From positions 336 to 64,335 of the forward strand of contig NZ_LMFB01000011.1 in assembly GCF_001426685.1 (NCBI RefSeq): a stretch of 64,000 nucleotides of DNA, in the 5' to 3' direction. Numbering within the stretch: position 1 is the stretch's first letter; each line of letters opens with the position of its first letter. The translations under genes and the position numbers were made by a program. The notes under the pieces were generated by a model that was not told the DNA's origin, did not search any database, and saw only the letters and a program-made list of their open reading frames with translations. Shown here in pieces: positions 35,196-44,294 of this stretch. The DNA is from Rhizobium sp. Root483D2. Its GTDB lineage: Bacteria > Pseudomonadota > Alphaproteobacteria > Rhizobiales > Rhizobiaceae.

Positions 35196-38100
35196 ATGAA
35201 GCAGAGCAATATGCCCAACACATCAGCGCGAAAGTTGGGTCTGGACCCGGTTGTGGCCTTCAGCCTGGCTGGCGCCATCGCTTTCTTTCTGATCAGCGGG
35301 CTGGTTGCCTATCTCAATCTTCAGAGCCTGCGCGAAAACAATGGGGAAGTCGTTCACTCCCATGACGTGATCGTCGCTCTGGACGAGCTGCTGTCGAGGG
35401 TACAGGATGCCGAGACCGGGCAGCGCGGTTTCCTGCTGAGCAACAACCAGCGCTATCTTGAGCCTTATAATTCCGCCGTGGCCGCGATCCCGCAAAAGCT
35501 GACTGAAATCACTGAACTGACCAGCGATAACCCGGCGCAGCAACGCCGGATCGGGGCACTCAAAACCCATGTGGAGGCCAAGCTTGCCGAGCTGAAGGAG
35601 ACCATCGATCTGCGCGGGACGCAGGGTATTGATGCCGCCCTTGCGGTCGTCAATTCGGAGCGGGGCAAAGTCCAGATGGATGCGATCCGGATGCAGCTTT
35701 CGGCCATGGGAAAAGAAGAAAGCGATCTGCGTGTGAAGCGCCTTGCCGAAATGGATGGCGCCTACCGTACGGCCTATGCCAGCAGCATACTCTCTGGCCT
35801 TCTTGGAATTCTCCTGACCGCCGCGATCGGGGTGTTGTTGCGCCGGGCGACGCTCGCGAGAAGACGTGAGGAATGGCTGCAGTCAGGCCATGTCGGATTG
35901 AGCGCCGCGATCATGGGCGACAAGCGTACCGAGCAGCTGGGCGAGAGCATCCTCGAATTTTTGGCCGGATATGCCGGCGCGATCGCCGGCGCGGTTTTCG
36001 TCGGAGGCAAGGGCGTATTTCGCCGCGCCTCGATTTATGGCGTGCCGGACGTATCAGCGGTTCCAGAGCAATTCAAATTGCGGGAAGGTCTGCTTGGACA
36101 GGCAGCGGCTGAGGGGCGGCCCAACGTGGTCAGCGATATCCCCGATGGTTACATCACCTTCGGATCGGCGCTGGGGCGGGACAAGCCGCGGCATCTGGTC
36201 ATTTCTCCCGGCAGCGTCGATGGCGATGTCAATACGGTGATCGAACTGGGCTTTTTGCGGCCGGTCGACGAAAGTGTACTGGTCTTGCTCGAGCAGGTTT
36301 CCCCCTCGATCGCGACAGCGGTCCGCTCGGCAAACTATCGTGTCGAGCTGCAGAACCTGGTCGAAGAAACACAGCGGCAGTCCGAAGAGCTGCAGGTTCA
36401 GAGCGAGGAGCTGCGCGTTTCCAACGAAGAGCTGGAGGAACAGAGCCGGGCGCTGAAGGAATCGCAGGTGCGGCTGGAGCAGCAGCAGGTTGAGCTGGAG
36501 CAGACGAACTCGCAGCTTGAGGAACAGACGCAGCAGCTGGAAGGCCAGCGCGACGATCTGGAGCGCGCGAATGCTGCCGTTCAACTGAAGGCACGCGAGC
36601 TGCAGCAGGCCAGCCAGTATAAATCGGACTTCCTCGCCAACATGTCGCATGAGCTGCGCACGCCGCTCAACTCTTCCCTCATCCTCGCCAAGCTGCTTGC
36701 GGATAATCCGGATGACACATTGACGGCAGAGCAGGTCAAATATGCGCAGACCATTCAGTCGTCAGGCAATGACCTGCTCAACCTGATCAATGATATCCTC
36801 GACCTCTCGAAGATCGAGGCGGGGCATATCGATATCAGGCCGGAAGCCGTGTCAGTGGAGCGTCTGGCCAACAATATCCGCCAGCTGTTTCAGCCGATCG
36901 CGGAAAACAAGCGGCTGACATTCGACATCGACATTGCACCGGAATGCCCTGCCATCATCCAGACGGATCTGCAGCGGCTGGAACAGGTGCTGAAGAACCT
37001 TCTGTCGAATGCTTTCAAGTTCACGGAAACCGGACGCGTCGGTCTCTCGATCCGGCGTGCTCCTGACGGGCAGATCGCGCTCGCCGTGACGGACAGCGGC
37101 ATCGGCATTGCCGAGGAACAGCAGCGCAGCATCTTCGAGGCTTTCCATCAGGCCGACGGCACGATCAGCCGCAAATATGGCGGCACCGGTCTTGGCCTCT
37201 CGATTTCGCGCGAACTCGTCCGTCTGCTCGGCGGCGCGATCCATCTGACCAGCCGTCAAGGGCATGGAAGCACGTTCACGATCACCATTCCGGAAGCTTA
37301 CGATCCGGCAACCGTTGCACCCCGCGACGCTCGCAGCACGGCGGTGTCAGCGGCGCCTACGATTTCCCCGGCGATCGAAACACGCGCCGTTTCCATCGAG
37401 CGGCACAATCTCGTGGACGACGACCGGGCGGCGCCATCTGACGAAAAGCGGGTTCTTCTGGTCATCGAAGATGACGATACCTTTGCCGCCATCCTGCGGG
37501 ATATCTCCCGCGAAATGGGCTTTCGAACCCTGGTGGCCGGAACGGCGCAGGAGGCTCTGGATCTTGCAAAGCAATTCATGCCGAGCGCCATCGTCCTCGA
37601 CGTCGGCCTGCCGGACCAGTCAGGCCTTTCCGTTCTCGACAGGCTGAAGCGCGATGTCCGCACCCGCCACATACCCATCCATATCGTCTCCGGCGACGAT
37701 CACGCCGAAACGGCCTTTTCGCTCGGCGCCGTCGGTTACATGTTGAAGCCCGTGAAGCGGGAGCAGCTGATCGAGGTGTTGCAGAAGCTCGAAGCCAAGC
37801 TCTCGCAGCGTGTCCACCGCGTCCTGATCGTCGAGGATAACCAGATCCAACGCGATGCCGTGGCAAAGCTTTTGACCTCGCATGACGTCGAGACCATGGT
37901 CGCCGGTACTGCGGCGGAATGCCTGCAGCTTCTGAAGGAACAGACGTTCGACTGCATGGTGCTGGATCTGTCCCTGCCGGACGCATCCGGCTATTCCCTG
38001 CTGGAGACGCTGAGCAAGGAAACCGCCTACGCCTTTCCGCCCGTGATCGTCTATACCGGCCGCGTGCTGTCAGCCGATGACGAACAGCAGCTGCGGCGCT

Positions 38101-38633
38101 ACTCCAAATCGATCATCATCAAAGGCGCGAAATCGCCGGAGCGTCTGCTCGACGAGGTCACGCTGTTCCTGCATCAGGTCGTCTCCGAACTGCCGGACGA
38201 ACAGCAGAAGATGATCCGCAAGGCGAGAAACAGAGACGCGCTGCTTGAGGGGCGGCGTATTCTGGTTGTCGAAGACGATGTCCGCAATGTCTATGCGCTC
38301 ACCAATATCCTTGAGCCGCGCGGCGCCATCATCGAGATCGCGCGAAACGGCCAGGAAGCGCTCGACGCGCTTGCAAAGGCCGCAAGTCAACCTGGGTCGG
38401 CGATCGACCTCGTGCTCATGGATGTCATGATGCCGGTCATGGATGGGCTGACCGCCACCCGGGAAATTCGCAGGAATGCGGACTGGAAGAGGCTGCCGAT
38501 CATCGCGCTCACCGCCAAGGCGATGCCGGATGATCAGCAGCGCTGCATCGACGCCGGCGCTAATGATTACATGGCCAAACCCCTGGATGTCGAAAAACTT
38601 CTGTCCCTCGTTCGCGTCTGGATGCCCCGGTGA
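35196..38633 (+). CDS. CHASE3-GAF hybrid histidine kinase with three receivers
   Basis: 1145 residues. TM1 about 18-40 and TM2 about 192-215 bracket a periplasmic CHASE3 sensor (QDAETGQRGFLLSNNQRYLEPY). A GAF domain (about 230-385) is followed by a Gln/Glu-rich coiled coil (390-480), HisKA with His485 in NMSHELRTPLNSS, HATPase (DSGIGIAEEQQ, KYGGTGLGLSISREL), then three receivers with Asp802, Asp924 and Asp1076. Start at 35196; ATG35211 is also possible. It shares 4-base overlaps with cheR and is the first gene of a signalling operon. No chemoreceptor is present. Confidence 0.93.
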   Translation: MKQSNMPNTSARKLGLDPVVAFSLAGAIAFFLISGLVAYLNLQSLRENNGEVVHSHDVIVALDELLSRVQDAETGQRGFLLSNNQRYLEPYNSAVAAIPQKLTEITELTSDNPAQQRRIGALKTHVEAKLAELKETIDLRGTQGIDAALAVVNSERGKVQMDAIRMQLSAMGKEESDLRVKRLAEMDGAYRTAYASSILSGLLGILLTAAIGVLLRRATLARRREEWLQSGHVGLSAAIMGDKRTEQLGESILEFLAGYAGAIAGAVFVGGKGVFRRASIYGVPDVSAVPEQFKLREGLLGQAAAEGRPNVVSDIPDGYITFGSALGRDKPRHLVISPGSVDGDVNTVIELGFLRPVDESVLVLLEQVSPSIATAVRSANYRVELQNLVEETQRQSEELQVQSEELRVSNEELEEQSRALKESQVRLEQQQVELEQTNSQLEEQTQQLEGQRDDLERANAAVQLKARELQQASQYKSDFLANMSHELRTPLNSSLILAKLLADNPDDTLTAEQVKYAQTIQSSGNDLLNLINDILDLSKIEAGHIDIRPEAVSVERLANNIRQLFQPIAENKRLTFDIDIAPECPAIIQTDLQRLEQVLKNLLSNAFKFTETGRVGLSIRRAPDGQIALAVTDSGIGIAEEQQRSIFEAFHQADGTISRKYGGTGLGLSISRELVRLLGGAIHLTSRQGHGSTFTITIPEAYDPATVAPRDARSTAVSAAPTISPAIETRAVSIERHNLVDDDRAAPSDEKRVLLVIEDDDTFAAILRDISREMGFRTLVAGTAQEALDLAKQFMPSAIVLDVGLPDQSGLSVLDRLKRDVRTRHIPIHIVSGDDHAETAFSLGAVGYMLKPVKREQLIEVLQKLEAKLSQRVHRVLIVEDNQIQRDAVAKLLTSHDVETMVAGTAAECLQLLKEQTFDCMVLDLSLPDASGYSLLETLSKETAYAFPPVIVYTGRVLSADDEQQLRRYSKSIIIKGAKSPERLLDEVTLFLHQVVSELPDEQQKMIRKARNRDALLEGRRILVVEDDVRNVYALTNILEPRGAIIEIARNGQEALDALAKAASQPGSAIDLVLMDVMMPVMDGLTATREIRRNADWKRLPIIALTAKAMPDDQQRCIDAGANDYMAKPLDVEKLLSLVRVWMPR

Positions 38634-39469
38634 CCGAAATGTCAGCGCCAGAAAAGGTAGAGGACATTGAAATCCGGCTTCTGCTGGAAGCGCTGTATGT
38701 CCGCTATCATTATGACTTTCGCAATTATGCGATGGCGTCGATCAAGCGCCGCCTGCGGCAGGCACGCGATCAATTGGGGTTCGCAACGATTTCGGCAATG
38801 CAGGAAAGTGTTTTGCACGATCCGCAGATGCTGCCTCGCGTGCTCGGATATCTGACCGTGCAGGTCAGCGAAATGTTCCGGGATCCGAGCTATTTCCAGG
38901 CGATCCGCGAACAGGTCGTACCTCATTTAAGCACCTATCCATCCTTGAAGATCTGGATTGCGGGATGCAGCGGCGGCGAGGAACTGTACTCTCTGGTCAT
39001 CCTGTTTCGCGAGGAAGGGCTTGAGAGCCGGACGATCTTTTACGCCACGGATATCAGCCAGGAGGCGCTTCGCACTGCAGAAGCGGGGGTCTACAATCTC
39101 GACCGCATCCAGCTGTTTACCGAAAACCACCGGAAATCCGGCGGCAAGTCCTCATTGTCGGACTATTACAGCGCGGCTTATGGACGAGCCGTGTTTGACA
39201 AGTCGCTGCGGCAGAATGTTGTCTTTTCCGATCATAGTCTGGTGACCGATGCGGTTTTTGGCGAAATGCACCTGATATCCTGCCGGAACGTTCTGATCTA
39301 TTTCGACCGGCCGCTTCAGGATCGCGCCATCGGCCTGTTCAAGCATTCGCTCGCCCGCAAGGGCTTTCTCGGCCTCGGTGCCAAGGAAAGCCTGCGTTTT
39401 TCCGATCATTCTGGCGCCTTCAAGGATTTTGTCCGCGAGGAGAAAATCTATCAGAGGTCAGGCGAATGA
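38630..39469 (+). CDS. cheR: CheR-type protein glutamate methyltransferase
   Basis: 279 residues. SAM-binding loop KIWIAGCSGGEELYSLVIL (where CheR has GCSTGEE), the N-terminal helical domain (YDFRNYAMASIKRRLRQARDQ) and the C-terminal LISCRNVLIYFDRPLQ and GFLGLGAKES motifs. The start at 38630 is GTG overlapping the kinase stop; ATG38639 follows. There is no tetratricopeptide extension. Without a nearby MCP its target is unclear; in similar operons it may modify the CHASE3 kinase or a distant receptor. Confidence 0.9.
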   Translation: MTEMSAPEKVEDIEIRLLLEALYVRYHYDFRNYAMASIKRRLRQARDQLGFATISAMQESVLHDPQMLPRVLGYLTVQVSEMFRDPSYFQAIREQVVPHLSTYPSLKIWIAGCSGGEELYSLVILFREEGLESRTIFYATDISQEALRTAEAGVYNLDRIQLFTENHRKSGGKSSLSDYYSAAYGRAVFDKSLRQNVVFSDHSLVTDAVFGEMHLISCRNVLIYFDRPLQDRAIGLFKHSLARKGFLGLGAKESLRFSDHSGAFKDFVREEKIYQRSGE

Positions 39470-40032
39470 ACCAGAACCGGCCGCAAGCCATCGTGATCGG
39501 AGCCTCGGCGGGTGCGCTGGAGGCCCTGTCGGTCATTCTGCCGGCACTGCCCGGCAATTTCGATCTGCCTCTCATCGTGGTCGTTCATATCCCGCCTGAC
39601 AAGCGCAGCGTGCTTGCGGAACTCTTCCAGGCGAAAAGCCGGATCGTTGTGCTTGAGGCCGAAGACAAACAGCCGATCCGTGGCGGCACCGCCTATTTTG
39701 CGCCGCCGAACTATCACCTGCTTGTCGAAGCCAACGGAAGCCTGTCCTTGTCCAGCGACGAAGCGGTGCTGTTTTCGCGTCCATCCATCGACGTTCTGTT
39801 TGAAACGGCTGCGGATGCCTATGGCGCCGGCCTGATCGCCATTGTTCTCACCGGTGCCAATCACGATGGCGCTGCCGGTCTGCGTGCGGTTGTCGAGGCA
39901 GGCGGAACGGCGATTGTTCAAACTCCAGACGGCGCGTTTGCGCCTGCGATGCCGCAAGCGGCGATAGCGATGTGTCCCACCGCTCACGTCATGCCGCTCG
40001 ACGCCATCCTCTCATTTTTGCAAAAGGTTTGA
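39466..40032 (+). CDS. cheB: CheB-type methylesterase lacking a receiver domain
   Basis: 188 residues, just the catalytic domain. The triad is Ser14 in IGASAGALEAL, His41 in VVVHIPPD and Asp134 in TGANHDGAAGLRAV. Classical CheB has an N-terminal receiver of about 140 residues, which is missing here, so activity cannot be switched by direct phosphorylation and may be controlled by a partner or left constant. Overlaps cheR by four bases and is followed 6 bases later by the second hybrid kinase. Confidence 0.9.
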   Translation: MNQNRPQAIVIGASAGALEALSVILPALPGNFDLPLIVVVHIPPDKRSVLAELFQAKSRIVVLEAEDKQPIRGGTAYFAPPNYHLLVEANGSLSLSSDEAVLFSRPSIDVLFETAADAYGAGLIAIVLTGANHDGAAGLRAVVEAGGTAIVQTPDGAFAPAMPQAAIAMCPTAHVMPLDAILSFLQKV

Positions 40033-40038
40033 CCGAAC

Positions 40039-41604
40039 ATGAGCCCCGTATCCTTTCTTTTGGTCGATGATCTTGAGGAAAATCTCCTCTCTCTGGAGGC
40101 GCTTTTGCGCCGCGAGGGTCTGGTCCTTCTGAAGGCGCGCTCCGGCGATCAGGCGCTTGAACTGCTTTTGCAAAACGATGTGGCGCTCGCCCTTATCGAC
40201 GTCCAGATGCCGGGCCTGAATGGCTTCGAGCTGGCAGAACTGATGCGCGGCAATGAGCGCACCCGGCGTGTGCCGATCATCTTCGTGACAGCCGGCAGCG
40301 CCGATGGCCAGCGCCGCTTTCGCGGCTATGAGGCAGGCGCTGTCGATTTCATTCAAAAGCCCATCGAAACCGACATTCTGCGCAGCAAGGCCGATGTGTT
40401 CTTCGAACTCTACCGGCAGCGCCAGCAGATCGCATCGCAGCGCGACGAGCTGGAGGCGCAGGCCGACGCCTTAAAGCAGGCCGATCGCCGCAAGGACGAG
40501 TTTCTGGCAACCCTGGCGCATGAATTGCGCAATCCGCTGGCGCCCTTGCGCCACGGGCTGGATATCCTGCGCCGGGATCCCGACGGGCCGGATGCCGGCA
40601 GCATTCGCGATATGATGGATCGGCAAATGGTGCATCTGGTGCGGTTGATCGACGACCTTCTGGACGTCTCGCGGGTCAGCCAGGGCAAGATCGAGCTTCG
40701 CAAGGATGCGATCGTGGTTGGGGATGTCGTGCGATCGGCGATCGAGGCGAGCCGTCCCCTTATCGAAGCGGCGCAGCATTCACTCACTGTCGATATTCCG
40801 CCAGAGCAGCTCTGGCTCGATGCCGACCACACCCGCATTTCGCAGGTCATCGCCAATCTTTTGAACAATGCCGCGAAATACACACCTTCTGGCGGCCGGA
40901 TCGATGTTTCCGTGCGCGCTGTGGGTGGCGAGGCCGTCATCGAGGTTTCGGACAATGGCATCGGCATACCCGCCGCCATGCGATCCGAAGTGTTTCAGCT
41001 CTTTGCCCAGGTCGATGATCATCTGGGCCGGGCGCAGGGAGGCCTCGGAATAGGTCTGGCGCTGGTCAAGCAGCTGGTGGGCCTGCATGGCGGGACCGTT
41101 GAGGCAAAGGGCCGCGCCGATGGCATCGGTAGCGTGTTCAGCGTTCATTTGCCGCTGTCGTCCAAAACGGAAACGCAGGACCGTCCGATGGAAGTTTCAT
41201 CGAGCGAAATTCCGGCCGCGCATTCCTTGAAGGTGCTTGTGGTCGATGACAATGCCGAGCTCGCCTTCATGCTGGGCTTGATGCTGGAAGAGATGGGACA
41301 TGATTTCGAAATCGCGTCGGATGGGCCAAAAGCGCTTGAAGCCGCACAGCGGTATCGTCCCGATGCGATCCTTCTGGATATCGGATTGCCCGGCATGGAC
41401 GGTTACGAGGTCTGCCGGGCTTTCCGAAAGGACGAGCTCTTCAGGAATACGCCTATCATCGCGCAGACAGGCTGGGGACAAAGCCGCGACAAGACGCTGG
41501 CGCAGGAGGCAGGGTTCAATCATCATCTGACCAAGCCCGTGGCCTTCGAGGATCTTGAAAAGCTTTTGGCAGAGGCGGCCTTGCCGCAGGCTTCTGGAAT
41601 GTGA
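40039..41604 (+). CDS. REC-histidine kinase-REC hybrid protein
   Basis: 521 residues, soluble. Receiver 1 with Asp54 in ALIDVQMPGLNG, short coiled coil, HisKA with His161 in TLAHELRNPLAP, HATPase (DNGIGIPAAMRSEVFQLF, GGLGIGLALVKQLV), receiver 2 with Asp447 in LLDIGLPGMDGYEV. The arrangement suggests a step in a phosphorelay between the large CHASE3 kinase and an unlinked output. Last gene of the operon, convergent with the SDR gene. Confidence 0.93.
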   Translation: MSPVSFLLVDDLEENLLSLEALLRREGLVLLKARSGDQALELLLQNDVALALIDVQMPGLNGFELAELMRGNERTRRVPIIFVTAGSADGQRRFRGYEAGAVDFIQKPIETDILRSKADVFFELYRQRQQIASQRDELEAQADALKQADRRKDEFLATLAHELRNPLAPLRHGLDILRRDPDGPDAGSIRDMMDRQMVHLVRLIDDLLDVSRVSQGKIELRKDAIVVGDVVRSAIEASRPLIEAAQHSLTVDIPPEQLWLDADHTRISQVIANLLNNAAKYTPSGGRIDVSVRAVGGEAVIEVSDNGIGIPAAMRSEVFQLFAQVDDHLGRAQGGLGIGLALVKQLVGLHGGTVEAKGRADGIGSVFSVHLPLSSKTETQDRPMEVSSSEIPAAHSLKVLVVDDNAELAFMLGLMLEEMGHDFEIASDGPKALEAAQRYRPDAILLDIGLPGMDGYEVCRAFRKDELFRNTPIIAQTGWGQSRDKTLAQEAGFNHHLTKPVAFEDLEKLLAEAALPQASGM

Positions 41605-41611
41605 AGAGCTT

Positions 41612-41653
41612 GTCACCCTGGAGGGAGTTCTGACCATACATCTCCAGGGTGAC
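41612..41653. terminator. Hairpin between convergent genes
   Basis: A perfect 12-base inverted repeat, GTCACCCTGGAG (41612-41623) and CTCCAGGGTGAC (41642-41653), with an 18-base loop, lies in the 62-base gap between the REC-kinase stop and the SDR stop. Neither side has a T-tract, so it could work bidirectionally but weakly. Confidence 0.5.
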
Positions 41654-41666
41654 GGTAGTTTTCCGA

Positions 41667-42560
41667 TCAGGCGGCGTAATAGTCCGCTTGATCCAGGTCG
41701 GACAAGAGATCCGGACCGGCCGGAGCCCATCCAAGGACAGCGCGTGTCCGGGCGCTGGACGCCGCCATAGTGCCGCCGGCCATGCTGGCAAACCAGCCGA
41801 AATGCTCGCGAGGGCGCGGCTCAACGGGTAAGCCCAACTGGCGGCCGATGACCTCGGCAATCTGACGTAACGGGACCGCCTCGTCAGCTACGGCATGATA
41901 GACACGCTCGGTCACGCCGCTTTCAAGCGCGAGGCGATAGATGCGGGCGGCATCATCGCGGTGCACCCCCGACCAGCAGTTCGAGCCGTTGTCGAGATAA
42001 GCCGAGACACCTGTTTGACGGGCCAGGCGGACGAGGACCGGGATGAAGCCGTAGTCTCCTAGTCCGTGAACGGAGGGAGCAAGCCGCACGGTTGCTGCCC
42101 GAACGCCGCGCTCGGCAGCGGCCTGGGCGGCCAATTCCGATTTGCGTGGCGCAGCCGGGTTCGGGAGGTCGGTTTCGATGGCGCCGAGCGGCAGGCCCGA
42201 GAGGCCCGAAGTTACCAGCAACGGACGGTCTGAACCGGACAGCACCTTGCCGAGAAATTCGATGACCCGCTCATCGAGCGCCGCACTTTCCAGAAACTTG
42301 GAAAAGTCGTTGCCCAAATTTCCTTGGATGAAATCGTGATTGAAAGCCGTGTGAATAACAGCATCCGCTTCCATGGCAGCCTGCTGCAGCACGGCAAAAT
42401 CCTCCAGGCTGCCTGTGACGGGGCGGGCGCCGCTTGCCGTCAGTGCAATCGCCTTGTCCGCTGATCGGGACAGTCCGGAAACCGTATGGCCGGCTTCGAT
42501 CAGGTCCTTGACGATCGCCGAGCCGACCCAACCGGTCGCCCCTGTAACAAATACATGCAT
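41667..42560 (-). CDS. NAD-dependent epimerase / SDR-family oxidoreductase
   Basis: 297 residues from ATG42560 with AAGGAGA before it. Rossmann motif VTGATGWVGSAIVKDLIEAGH (GxxGxxG), and later a proline-rich substrate part (EPRPREHFGWFASMAGG). It is an extended atypical SDR of the type often annotated as NAD(P)-binding; the usual YxxxK motif is not evident, so it could be non-catalytic or act on sugar nucleotides or quinones. It lies 62 bases after the O-methyltransferase gene in the same direction, probably one transcript under the TetR regulator. Confidence 0.85.
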   Translation of the reverse strand: MHVFVTGATGWVGSAIVKDLIEAGHTVSGLSRSADKAIALTASGARPVTGSLEDFAVLQQAAMEADAVIHTAFNHDFIQGNLGNDFSKFLESAALDERVIEFLGKVLSGSDRPLLVTSGLSGLPLGAIETDLPNPAAPRKSELAAQAAAERGVRAATVRLAPSVHGLGDYGFIPVLVRLARQTGVSAYLDNGSNCWSGVHRDDAARIYRLALESGVTERVYHAVADEAVPLRQIAEVIGRQLGLPVEPRPREHFGWFASMAGGTMAASSARTRAVLGWAPAGPDLLSDLDQADYYAA

Positions 42561-42622
42561 TGATATTCTCCTTGATAAGGTCGCCGCCTGAGCGGGTGGA
42601 CGTTTGTGTCTGAAATGCCGGA

Positions 42623-43276
42623 TCAGGCGCTGCGCATGGTCACTAAAATATCGTCTGCTACGGATGTGGACATATAGCGGCCGGGGTTGGACCGGATATA
42701 ATCGACATATTCCGGGCAATCATCGGCATCGTCGGCAATGATCAATGCACCGGGGCTCAGTTGCGGCTCAATCAGCTTGAAAATATCGAGGTAGAGGGCC
42801 TTGGCACCATCGAGCAGAACCAGGTCGATCGCGTCTGGAAGGTCGGTGAACGTCTTGAGGGCATCGCCCTGCCTGAGATCGACAAGGTCAAGAAGTCCGC
42901 CTGCGTCAAGGTTCTGTTTTGCACGAAGCACTTTGGATGGTTCGAATTCGCTCGTAATCAATTGGCCGCCACCATTATCGCGCAATGCTGCGGCCAGGAA
43001 CAACGTCGAGATACCGAAGGACGTTCCAAATTCCACAATCGTGCGGGCGTAACTGGAGCGCGCCAACAGGTACAGAAGACGGCCTGTCTCGCGCGACACC
43101 GGAAGCCAAAGTTCCTTTATCAGGCCGTAGAAATGCAGATAGTCCGTCTTGCTGCGCAGGAGGCGCTCACGCTCCTCTTCGGATAGGGCGCCCATGGCGG
43201 GGCTGGTCGCCGCATCGGCCTCGTCGAACAGGCGGTCAAGAAGTGCGCCCAGTGGCTGGCGTGTCAGGGTGGTCAT
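42623..43276 (-). CDS. Class I SAM-dependent O-methyltransferase
   Basis: 217 residues. SAM motif I is TIVEFGTSFGISTLFLAAAL, with the acidic turn in ITSEFEPSK and metal-site Asp in LVLLDGAKALYLDI and IIADDADDCPEY, typical of catechol-O-methyltransferase-like enzymes. Divergent from the TetR gene with a 90-base gap. Substrate unknown; together with the SDR protein it could detoxify a phenolic. Confidence 0.87.
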   Translation of the reverse strand: MTTLTRQPLGALLDRLFDEADAATSPAMGALSEEERERLLRSKTDYLHFYGLIKELWLPVSRETGRLLYLLARSSYARTIVEFGTSFGISTLFLAAALRDNGGGQLITSEFEPSKVLRAKQNLDAGGLLDLVDLRQGDALKTFTDLPDAIDLVLLDGAKALYLDIFKLIEPQLSPGALIIADDADDCPEYVDYIRSNPGRYMSTSVADDILVTMRSA

Positions 43277-43366
43277 CGGAAATGCCTTTGTGTCAGGTAA
43301 CTTGCTTTCGAGAGTGAAAATACGAATAATTCGTCGTGTTCGCTAATCGCATTGCAGGTGCCCCAG

Positions 43367-44002
43367 ATGACAGATCGCGCAAGTGCCCGTATTTCTTCAC
43401 GAAAAGCACCAAAGCAGGCCCGCTCGAACGATCTGGTCACAGCCATTCTCCAGGCTGCTATTCAGGTTTTGGCGCAGGAAGGCGCGCAGCGTTTCACCAC
43501 TGCGCGGGTTGCGGAGCGGGCGGGTGTCAGCGTCGGTTCACTCTACCAATATTTCCCCAACAAGGCGGCGATCCTGTTCCGGCTGCAAAGCGACGAGTGG
43601 CGGCAGACGTCGAGCCTGCTCGGCGCGATCCTCACTGATTATTCCCGGCCACCATTGGATCGGCTACGATCCCTCGTTCACGCTTTCCTCCAGTCCGAAT
43701 GCGAGGAGGCGGCGGTGCGTGGAGCCTTGAGCGATGCGGCCCCGCTTTATCGCGACGCGTCGGAGGCGCATGCCGCCAAGGAGACGGACGAGCCGCTGAT
43801 CGCCCGGTTCATGCTGGAGCTTCTGCCGCAGGCATCGCCGCAAGCGCGCGAACTCGCCGGCGATCTCGTCACCACAACGCTGAGCACGGTTGGAAAAGAA
43901 TTTTCCACCAGCCCACGCACAGACAAGGAAATCGAGGTCTATGCCGGTGCGATGGCCGACATGTTCAGCTCATACCTGCTCGGTGTGGCAGCAGGGAAAT
44001 GA
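43367..44002 (+). CDS. TetR-family transcriptional regulator
   Basis: 211 residues from ATG43367; TTG43352 is upstream in frame but less likely. DNA-binding domain: ILQAAIQVLAQEGAQRFTTARVAERAGVSVGSLYQYFPNKAAIL. The C-terminal ligand domain is helical with a variable pocket. Divergent from the O-methyltransferase and SDR genes, which it probably represses; effector unknown. Confidence 0.92.
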   Translation: MTDRASARISSRKAPKQARSNDLVTAILQAAIQVLAQEGAQRFTTARVAERAGVSVGSLYQYFPNKAAILFRLQSDEWRQTSSLLGAILTDYSRPPLDRLRSLVHAFLQSECEEAAVRGALSDAAPLYRDASEAHAAKETDEPLIARFMLELLPQASPQARELAGDLVTTTLSTVGKEFSTSPRTDKEIEVYAGAMADMFSSYLLGVAAGK

Positions 44003-44248
44003 AGCAGACGGGTGCCGGACGCGCAGTAACTTTTTAGCGCTGGGTATCCTTGCTGACAGCTGTGGAATGCCAGCGCTCGGGAAACTGAAACCGGACTTGA
44101 GACTTTTCGTTAGGGCCTGTCTTCCCCTGCGCTGCACAAAAATGTTGCGGCGCATACATTGTGACCCCGTCGCACATGCTCATCCTGATTCCTCATGAAC
44201 TCCGGCAATGCATCGATTGACAGCCGTGGCTGCACCCTCAATATGTCG

Positions 44249-44265
44249 TTGTCAGACATCTTACA
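44249..44265 (+). promoter_or_regulatory. Candidate FrlR-type operator upstream of the importer operon
   Basis: TTGTCAGACAT (44249-44259) matches the two motifs in the frlB-frlR gap (TTGTMAGACAA) with one base different, and its overlapping minus-strand reading TTGTAAGATGT starts with the same eight bases as the other variant. It lies 36 bases before the binding-protein start. Three copies in the locus suggest one GntR/UTRA regulator for both operons. Confidence 0.6.
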
Positions 44266-44294
44266 AAATGTCGCTGAGTATGCTGGGAGGCACT

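Noticed and set aside
34829-35365. 178-codon frame in the paoA-kinase gap
   Set aside because: No ribosome site, runs into the kinase gene in another frame, low-complexity translation.
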